NCBI GenBank assembly: GCA_035762175.1
Contig: DASTPP010000146.1
Location: 1 to 64,000, forward strand
Direction: 5' to 3'
Length of the DNA stretch: 64,000 bases
Source: DASTPP01 sp035762175
GTDB lineage: Bacteria; Myxococcota_A; Polyangia; Polyangiales; Polyangiaceae
Shown here: one piece after another, positions 59,183 to 64,000 of the stretch
Position numbering within the stretch: the stretch's first letter is position 1
Layout of the letters: each line of letters starts with the position of its first letter
Program-made: the position numbers and the translations under genes
The notes under the pieces: generated by a model
Told to the model about the DNA's origin: nothing
The model's database searches: none
The model's input: only the letters and a program-made list of their open reading frames with translations

Positions 59183-60391
59183 TCAGCGCCAGAGGCCGGG
59201 CAACGCCTCGCCGCAGGCGGGGCAGCGCCCGCGCTCGACGCGGCAGGCGCGCGTCTCGTAGTTGTGCCGCTCGACGACGATCGCGCGGCAGCGGGGGCAG
59301 CGGGTGTGGCAGAGCTCGCCGAGCTCGGACGCGAGGTTGCCCGCGTAGACGAACGAGAGGCCGCGCGCGTAGCCCGTGCCCGCCGCCGAGAGCAACGTCA
59401 GCGCGTCGGTGCGCGGCCGGTCGGCGAGCTTATAGCGGGGGAAGAACGCGTTCAAATGCCAGGGGATGGCGGGGTCGACGGCGGCGATCTCGGCGGCGAT
59501 GTCGCGCAGCCCCCCGGGCTCGTCGTTGAAGCCGGGCACGACGAGCGTGACGACCTCGACCCAGTAGCCGAGCCGCTTCGCCTCGCGCAGCGCCTCGAGC
59601 ACGGGCTCGCGCCGGCCGCCGAGCGCGCGGTACTGCGCCGCGGTCGCGCCCTTCAGATCGACGCGAAACACGTCGGTGACGGGCCGCAGGTACGAGAGCG
59701 CCTCGGCCGTCGTGTGCCCGTCGGAGACGAGCCCCGTCACCAACCCGGCCGCCTTCGCCTCGGCGAACACGGCGCGCACCCACTCGGCCGCGATGAGCGG
59801 CTCGTTGTAGGCCGCGCAGAGCACCTCGGCGCCCGCCGCGAGCGCCTCGCCCACCAGCGCCCCGGCCGACAGGTCGATCGGCCGGTCGAGCTCGAGCCCG
59901 TCGCGCAGCGCCTGCGAGAGCCTCGCGTTGTGGCAGTAGCCGCAGCGAAGGTCGCAGCCGAACATGCCGAAGGTGAGCGCGCGCGCGCCGGGACGCACGT
60001 GGTACATCGTGTTGGTCTCGACCGGCCGGACGTAGCGCCGGGCGACGTAGCCGAAGGGCGCCCGCAGCGCGCCGTCGCGCACGAAGCGCACGCCGCAAGC
60101 CCCGACGCGCCCCTCGTCGCCGAGCACGCAGCGGTGCGCGCAGGCGGTGCAGCGCAGCCCCGCGCCGCGACCCTCGTGGAGCTCGGCCGGGGCCGTACGG
60201 GCGGCGAGGGCGTCGGCGAGCGCGCCGGGCTCGGCGGGCCGGGGGGCGTCGGCGAGCGCGCCGGGCTCGGCGGGCCGAGGAGCGCCGACGAGCGCGCCGG
60301 GCTCGGCAGGACGGGAGGCGCCGACGAGCGGCAGAGCCCGCGGCCTGGCGGGGGCCGCCTCGTCGGGCTGCTTCGACCCTTCGGCGCTCAC
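59183..60391 (-). CDS. amrS: AmmeMemoRadiSam system radical SAM enzyme
   Basis: About 402 residues. The radical SAM cluster motif is FGCDLRCGYCHNARLS (CxxxCxxC). The preceding ACAHRCVLGDEGRVGACGVR is the family's Cys-rich N-terminal segment. VKPVETNTMYHVRPGARALT-type sequence and GFNDEPGGLRDIA are also conserved. A C-terminal zinc ribbon (CPRCRAIVVERHNY ... CPACGEALP) completes it. The N-terminal 60 residues are four PAEPGALxxAP repeats. The partner AMMECR1 and Memo proteins are not here. No ATG fits; GTG 60391 is the best start and TTG 60427 is an alternative. The tRNA-like gene lies just upstream on the same strand. Confidence 0.87.
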   Translation of the reverse strand: MSAEGSKQPDEAAPARPRALPLVGASRPAEPGALVGAPRPAEPGALADAPRPAEPGALADALAARTAPAELHEGRGAGLRCTACAHRCVLGDEGRVGACGVRFVRDGALRAPFGYVARRYVRPVETNTMYHVRPGARALTFGMFGCDLRCGYCHNARLSQALRDGLELDRPIDLSAGALVGEALAAGAEVLCAAYNEPLIAAEWVRAVFAEAKAAGLVTGLVSDGHTTAEALSYLRPVTDVFRVDLKGATAAQYRALGGRREPVLEALREAKRLGYWVEVVTLVVPGFNDEPGGLRDIAAEIAAVDPAIPWHLNAFFPRYKLADRPRTDALTLLSAAGTGYARGLSFVYAGNLASELGELCHTRCPRCRAIVVERHNYETRACRVERGRCPACGEALPGLWR

Positions 60392-60455
60392 CGGCGGCAC
60401 CTTGGCGCGGGGCCCGGGGCCGCGCAAGCGGGCCCGTACCGCACCGCCGCTTCGG

Positions 60456-60526
60456 TGGGCTCGCGGGGAGTCGCACCCCGGAGCTAGCGCTTATAAGACG
60501 CCGCCGGCCTACTGGACCACGAGCCC
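60456..60526 (-). tRNA. Atypical tRNA, anticodon UAU (Ile, AUA codons)
   Basis: 71 nt on the minus strand. Acceptor GGGCTCG (60526-60520) pairs perfectly with CGAGCCC (60463-60457), discriminator A at 60456. Anticodon arm GGCGT-CTTATAA-GCGCT (T33 and A37 present; anticodon TAT). Five-base variable loop AGCTC. T arm CGGGG-TGCGACT-CCCCG. The D-arm GTC-CAGTAGGCC-GGC has A14, G15 and G18-G19 but only three pairs and no base 26. T55 is replaced by G, and two anticodon pairs are wobbles. Bacteria normally read AUA with a tRNA-Ile(CAU) modified by TilS; a UAU tRNA is unusual. It may be a degenerate tRNA or a tRNA-like RNA. CCA is not encoded. Confidence 0.6.
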
Positions 60527-60708
60527 CGACGCGCCGGGCACGGGGCGTGCGCCGGCGACGCGTAGCGTTCGCTCGGGGAGGGTCGTATTCGCATCGGCGG
60601 CTCGCAGCGTGCGCAACGACGCTGTCGGCGGGGACGAGTGTAGCGCCCCAGGCGGGCGCGTCAAAGGCCAGGCGGGCCCCCGGCCGGCCGCCCGTGGTCG
60701 TGGCGAGC

Positions 60709-60865
60709 GGCGAGCGCGCTGGGGCGAGGCCGGTGCGGGGCGAGCGCGCCGGGGTGAGGGCCGGTGCGGGGCGAGCGCGCTGGGGCGAGGGCTGGTGCGG
60801 CGCGAGCGCGCCGGGGCGAGGCCGGTGCGGGGCGAGCGCGCCGGGGCGAGGGCCGGTGCGGGCGC
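60709..60865. repeat. Five GC-rich tandem repeats, period 30-31 bp
   Basis: Units beginning CGAGCGCGC(C/T)GGGGCGAGG occur at 60711, 60741, 60772, 60803 and 60833. The copies differ in a few bases and in the number of G residues. Intergenic. Confidence 0.75.
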
Positions 60866-61087
60866 GAGTGGCGTGGTCGGGGAGATGGGGGGGCGAGGGC
60901 GCCGGGGCGTGGGCTGGCGCGGGTGCGGGCGGAGGGTCGTCGCGGTCCGCGTTCGGCGCGTCGTTCGAGGGCCGCGGGCGCGGGCGCGGGCGGAGGCCAT
61001 GGGCAGCCTGGCCGCCGTCGGCAGGCCCGGGGCCGCCGGCGGGGGCGCGGGCGCGGGCGGAGAGGGGGGGCCCGGCGTCGGGGTGGC

Positions 61088-61185
61088 GGAGTTCAATCTC
61101 TTTACTGCTCCGCGTTTTTCGGATGTTGGCCGTTCAATCTTTGTACGCGCGGCGCGCGCGGCGGAGAGTTCAATATTCTTACGAG
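61088..61185. repeat. Three GTTCAAT repeats in AT-richer DNA
   Basis: GTTCAATCTC (61091), GTTCAATCTT (61132) and GTTCAATATT (61168), the first and third followed by TTTAC or CTTACG and preceded by CGGAG. Spacings are about 41 and 36 bp. Possible binding sites upstream of the GDSL gene. Confidence 0.5.
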
Positions 61186-61380
61186 TTGGCTTTTTACCCC
61201 CGAAGTTCGAATGATTGCGCATCGCGTTGAAAGCTTCGTGAGAATGCGTTGGGCGGCCGTGACCAATGGCGAAGGCGTGTGTCGTGCGGTGTAGCCCTTT
61301 CGGTGCAGCCGCTTAAAAAGGCTGAAACTAGGCGCTTGGTGGGCTTGGGGCGGGGGGCTGTCTTCATCCCACAGCGTCGC

Positions 61381-61396
61381 TTTTTCGTTCGAAAAA
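61381..61396. promoter_or_regulatory. Palindrome TTTTTCG-TT-CGAAAAA
   Basis: A perfect 16-bp palindrome about 200 bp upstream of the GDSL start, next to a TTGACA-like word (61411). It may be an operator or a hairpin of a terminator for something upstream. Confidence 0.4.
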
Positions 61397-61594
61397 CGTG
61401 TGGTTGTGCCTTGACATCGGGGGCGTCCTTTGTCCTTTTGTAGCGCCCGCGCTATACCGCTTAAGGCGTCGGCCAATACGCCCTTCGCCCTACACGGTCG
61501 TTTCAAGTTTTCACCCCGGGGCATGGGGCCCCCGGGGCCCGCGTCGCGGGGCGCGCCCGCCCGTCCCAGCCTTCCGCCGAGAGGAGAGAGAGCC

Positions 61595-62701
61595 TTGAAC
61601 AAGACGAACGCCTCGAGCAGGCCCCCGCTGCAGTACCTTTTGCACCTCGCGCTGACGCTGGGGTTGCTGCTGGTGAGCGGCGAGGCCCTGGCCAACACGC
61701 TCACGCAGAACACCTCCTGGACGATCGACCGCAGCACGAGCTCGACCAAGTACCGCGTGGTCGCCTACGGCGACTCGATCTTCGCCGGCTACCAGGGCAG
61801 CCTCTCGAACGTGTCGCGCCGGGCGGCGCCCTGGGTGCAGGGCGAGTACCTGTCGAACGCCTGGGGCACCGACATCGAGGTCATCCGGCGCACGAAGTCG
61901 GGCGCGAAGGCCGACGACATCTACAACAACAAGATCGTCGCCGAGCGCTCGCACATGCAGTCGGCGAACACGCGCGTCGTGACCTTCGAGATGTGCGGCA
62001 ACGACTTCTTGCAGGCGCGCAGCGCGTTCTCGGACCAGACCGGCACGTGCAACTTCGCGCCCATCGACAACGCGCTCGCCGCCTGCACCACGTACCAAGA
62101 GCTCGCGATGCAGGCGATCAACCAGTACGCGAACCCGGCGGCGCGGAAGATGATCATGAACCTTTACTACCCGGGCTACGACGCCGACAACGTCCTGACG
62201 AACTGTACCGTCGGCGGGGTGCGCATCAACAAGCAGAGCGCCTTCCTGCCGCGGCTCGCGCGCAGCAACTACCGCGCCTGCGCCTTCGCCCAGCAGTACG
62301 GCTTCGCCTGCGTCGACGCCTTCGCCGACTGGATGGGCGCCGACTACGACTCGAACGGCGACGGCCAGGTCGACTCCGAGGCGCTGCGCTGGTCGCCCCT
62401 CGAGACCGAGGACCAGTACGTCGCGCGCATCTCGCAGGCGCTGCGCGGCACGATCCGCGACGCGAACGCGCACTTCGTCAATGCGTCCACGAGCTTCGAC
62501 TACCTGCTCTCGGACAACACGCACCCGACCTTCTCGGGCCCGACGGTCTACGTCGGCTTGTTCGGCGGCACCGGCTCGGGCACGAGCGCGCCGACCTACT
62601 CGGGCTCGCAGATCGTCAACGGCCGGAACCCGATCTTCAACCAGTTCGGCCACGAGCGCGCGGGCTGGGCGAGCTCGCTCTTCAACCCGGCGAGCCCCTG
62701 A
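61595..62701 (+). CDS. Secreted GDSL/SGNH-family esterase
   Basis: 368 residues. Start TTG 61595, supported by GGAGAGAGAG five bases upstream. A signal peptide (YLLHLALTLGLLLVSGEALA) precedes the SGNH domain: block I VVAYGDSIFAG (Ser), block III FEMCGNDF (Asn/Asp) and block V SDNTHPTFSG (Asp-x-x-His). A Gly in block II (TKSGAKADDI) completes the set. Such enzymes hydrolyse esters of lipids or polysaccharides outside the cell. A DSNGDGQVDSE segment resembles a Ca-binding loop. The long regulatory region upstream suggests complex control. Confidence 0.88.
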   Translation: MNKTNASSRPPLQYLLHLALTLGLLLVSGEALANTLTQNTSWTIDRSTSSTKYRVVAYGDSIFAGYQGSLSNVSRRAAPWVQGEYLSNAWGTDIEVIRRTKSGAKADDIYNNKIVAERSHMQSANTRVVTFEMCGNDFLQARSAFSDQTGTCNFAPIDNALAACTTYQELAMQAINQYANPAARKMIMNLYYPGYDADNVLTNCTVGGVRINKQSAFLPRLARSNYRACAFAQQYGFACVDAFADWMGADYDSNGDGQVDSEALRWSPLETEDQYVARISQALRGTIRDANAHFVNASTSFDYLLSDNTHPTFSGPTVYVGLFGGTGSGTSAPTYSGSQIVNGRNPIFNQFGHERAGWASSLFNPASP

Positions 62702-62729
62702 GCGCCGCCGCCGCCCCGCCCCCCGCCGC

Positions 62730-63398
62730 ATGACGAAGACGCCGACGCGCTCGGTCGACCGCGACGGCGTCGTGCGCGTCGGCCCCGGGGCGGGGGGCGA
62801 GGGGCGGCGCCGGCTCTGGCCGCTTTTGCTCGCGCTGCCGGCGCTGGCCGGCTTGCTGGTTCTGGCCGCCGGCGGCCGCGACCGACGGCCCCCCGCGCCC
62901 GCCGCCCCGACGCCGGCGGCGCGCGCGGCCGAGGCCCCCGAGGCGCCGCCGGCCGCGCGGCGCGAGCCGGGCCCCGCCGTGACGACCGCCCGCGCCCCCG
63001 ACGACGACGCCGAGCCCGACGCGGGCGCCCCGCCCGACGAGCCGCCGGCCGGGCCGCCGCCGCGCGAGGGCATTCACGCGTTTCCGCCGCCGGGCACCAA
63101 GCGCATCAAGGCGGGCCTCGTCGTGCCCGAGGGCTTCGAGCTGCCGCCCGGGTACATGCGGCACTACCAGGCGACCGACAAGGGTGAGATGCTCCAGGCG
63201 ATCTTGATGTTTCACCCCGACTACCAGCCGGTCGACGCCTCGGGGCGCCCGGTGCCGCTGCCGCCCGATCGCGTCGTGCCCCCCGAGCTGGCGCCGCCCG
63301 GGCTCGCGCTCGAGACGCTCGCGGTGCCGGCCGACGCGTACGCCGACCCCGAGAAAGAGCGCGCCGACGCCGAGGCCGAGGCGGAAGCGGGCAAGTGA
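62730..63398 (+). CDS. Single-pass membrane protein of unknown function
   Basis: 222 residues. A cytoplasmic N-terminus (MTKTPTRSVDRDGVVRVGPG) and RRRLWPLLLALPALAGLLVL form a type II anchor, followed by a 70-residue Pro/Ala linker and a small soluble C-terminal domain (IKAGLVVPEGFELPPGYMRHYQ, MLQAILMFHPDYQPVD). No family is recognised. It is coupled to lnt by a GTGA overlap, which suggests a shared role in lipoprotein or envelope biogenesis. Confidence 0.6.
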   Translation: MTKTPTRSVDRDGVVRVGPGAGGEGRRRLWPLLLALPALAGLLVLAAGGRDRRPPAPAAPTPAARAAEAPEAPPAARREPGPAVTTARAPDDDAEPDAGAPPDEPPAGPPPREGIHAFPPPGTKRIKAGLVVPEGFELPPGYMRHYQATDKGEMLQAILMFHPDYQPVDASGRPVPLPPDRVVPPELAPPGLALETLAVPADAYADPEKERADAEAEAEAGK

Positions 63399-64000
63399 GC
63401 GGCCGGGCGCGCGGGGCCCTCGCGCGCCACGCGGCCGGCGTGCTCGCGTCCGCGGCGCTCTGCGCGCTCTACGCGCGCGCCGAGGCGCCCTTTCACGCGC
63501 TCGGCTTCGTCGCGCTCGTGCCCTGGCTGCTCGCGCTCGGGCGCGCCGCCTCGCTCGGCTCGGCGCTCGGCTCGGGGCTCGCGATGAGCGCCGCCTTCTC
63601 GCTCTCGGTCTTCGCCTGGCTGCCCGGCGCGGTCGAGCGCTACGCGCGCTCGGACTCGGCGCTGCCCTGGCTCGCGCTCGTCGCGGCGGCGCCGCTGCTC
63701 GAGCCGCAGTTCGTCGCGTTCGCGCTGGCGCGCCGCGTGCTCGCGCGCGCGCCGGGGGCGCCCGGGCCCCGGGCCGCGCTCGCGGCGGCGGCGGCCTACG
63801 TCGGCGCCGAGCTCGTCTCGGACAAGCTCCTCGTCGACACGCTCGGGCAAGGCCTCTACCCCTCGCCCTACCTGCGGCAGGCGGCCGACCTCGCCGGCGT
63901 GCACGGGCTGAGCCTGCTGCTCGTGCTCGCCAACGAGGCGCTCGCCGCGGCCGCCGGGCGCGCCGCCGGGGCCTTCCGGGCCCGCGGGGGCGGGCCCGCG
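63395..64000 (+). CDS. lnt: Apolipoprotein N-acyltransferase, N-terminal part
   Basis: The first 202 residues of Lnt, cut by the window end. GTG 63395 overlaps the preceding stop as GTGA. Multiple TM segments (ALGFVALVPWLLALGRAA, AFSLSVFAWLPGAVERY, ALPWLALVAAAPLLEPQFV, AALAAAAAYVGAELVSDKLL) and LGQGLYPSPYLRQAADLAGVHGLS ... LLVLANEAL match the N-terminal membrane part of Lnt. The nitrilase-like catalytic domain lies beyond the window. Lnt adds the third acyl chain to lipoproteins in the inner membrane, which suits this lipoprotein-rich genome. Confidence 0.85.
   Translation, partial: MSGRARGALARHAAGVLASAALCALYARAEAPFHALGFVALVPWLLALGRAASLGSALGSGLAMSAAFSLSVFAWLPGAVERYARSDSALPWLALVAAAPLLEPQFVAFALARRVLARAPGAPGPRAALAAAAAYVGAELVSDKLLVDTLGQGLYPSPYLRQAADLAGVHGLSLLLVLANEALAAAAGRAAGAFRARGGGPA

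Larger units (their letters stand above)
60527..61594. other. Gene-free 1.07-kb region with several repeat families
   Basis: No natural coding frame. It holds five 30-31 bp GC-rich tandem repeats (60709-60865), three GTTCAAT-type repeats (61088-61185), the palindrome TTTTTCG-TT-CGAAAAA (61381-61396) and a TTGACA (61411) in an AT-richer segment that leads to the GDSL gene at 61595. It looks like a long regulatory region or the site of small RNAs. Confidence 0.6.

Noticed and set aside
57425..60526. RNA repair (Rtc) operon
   Set aside because: Ro60 genes are often next to RtcB/RtcA and RtcR. None of these is present in the window, so only the Ro60/Y RNA part is claimed.
60509..61222. Thr/Arg/Pro-rich minus-strand protein in the repeat region
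   Set aside because: Composition follows the GC-rich repeats; no motif or conserved pattern, and it overlaps the tRNA-like gene's 5' end.

Overview
The window is about 64 kb of very GC-rich DNA (well over 70% G+C by eye, with third codon positions almost always G or C). It carries many predicted lipoproteins, Gly/Ala/Pro-rich linkers, a giant Ser/Thr kinase fused to an AAA/TPR signalling part, an FHA protein, a beta-propeller histidine kinase and a Cys-rich secreted lipoprotein. This fits a myxobacterium (Myxococcota, probably order Polyangiales). That placement is inference from gene content and base composition; there is no rRNA or classical marker here. Because GC is so high, stop codons are rare and long false frames run antisense or out of frame to nearly every gene. 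Only frames with natural composition and recognisable motifs are listed.

Layout. 0-13 kb: end of a lamin-tail-like surface protein, a decayed alpha/beta hydrolase with tandem repeats, an acyltransferase, a class C beta-lactamase-like lipoprotein, small membrane and lipoproteins, an XRE regulator facing an alpha/beta hydrolase across a four-operator promoter region, RNase D, an AGE-fold lipoprotein, a PilT-like ATPase, a His-rich lipoprotein and a ferritin-like protein. 13-28 kb: Cys-rich lipoprotein, fatty-acid hydroxylase, gluzincin protease, Ser/Thr kinase-AAA-TPR protein with an FHA partner, a uracil catabolism pair (URC4 and upp), several orphan proteins and a 44-bp tandem repeat. 28-40 kb: a CYP152 peroxygenase, then a five-gene minus-strand operon SWIM - HEAT - MoxR AAA+ - DUF5682 - VWA (39262 to 30342). 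40-55 kb: a lipoprotein methyltransferase, Yip1-like protein, a GTGA-coupled membrane/cytochrome c/DUF2085 operon, a dihaem peroxidase, a divergent sensor kinase/response regulator pair, exonuclease III, a HugZ-like protein and a GNAT enzyme. 55-64 kb: PLA2-like and CAP lipoproteins, a Ro60 (TROVE-VWA) gene preceded by a candidate tRNA-mimicking Y RNA, an AmmeMemoRadiSam radical SAM gene, an atypical tRNA, a GDSL esterase and the start of lnt.

Two places stand out. The first is the Ro60 ortholog at 57425-59059. Its leader holds an isolated T-arm, a GGTTACTTCG element that can pair with sequence about 140 nt downstream, and a terminator-like T run: the expected anatomy of a bacterial YrlA-type Y RNA. 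The second is the MoxR/VWA operon, where an AAA+ ATPase, an intact-MIDAS VWA protein, an EreA/ChaN-like DUF5682 protein, a HEAT scaffold and a SWIM zinc finger look like one machine of unknown function. A palindromic operator array (TTACCT-N4-AGGTAA) and an unusual tRNA with a UAU anticodon are the next most interesting items.
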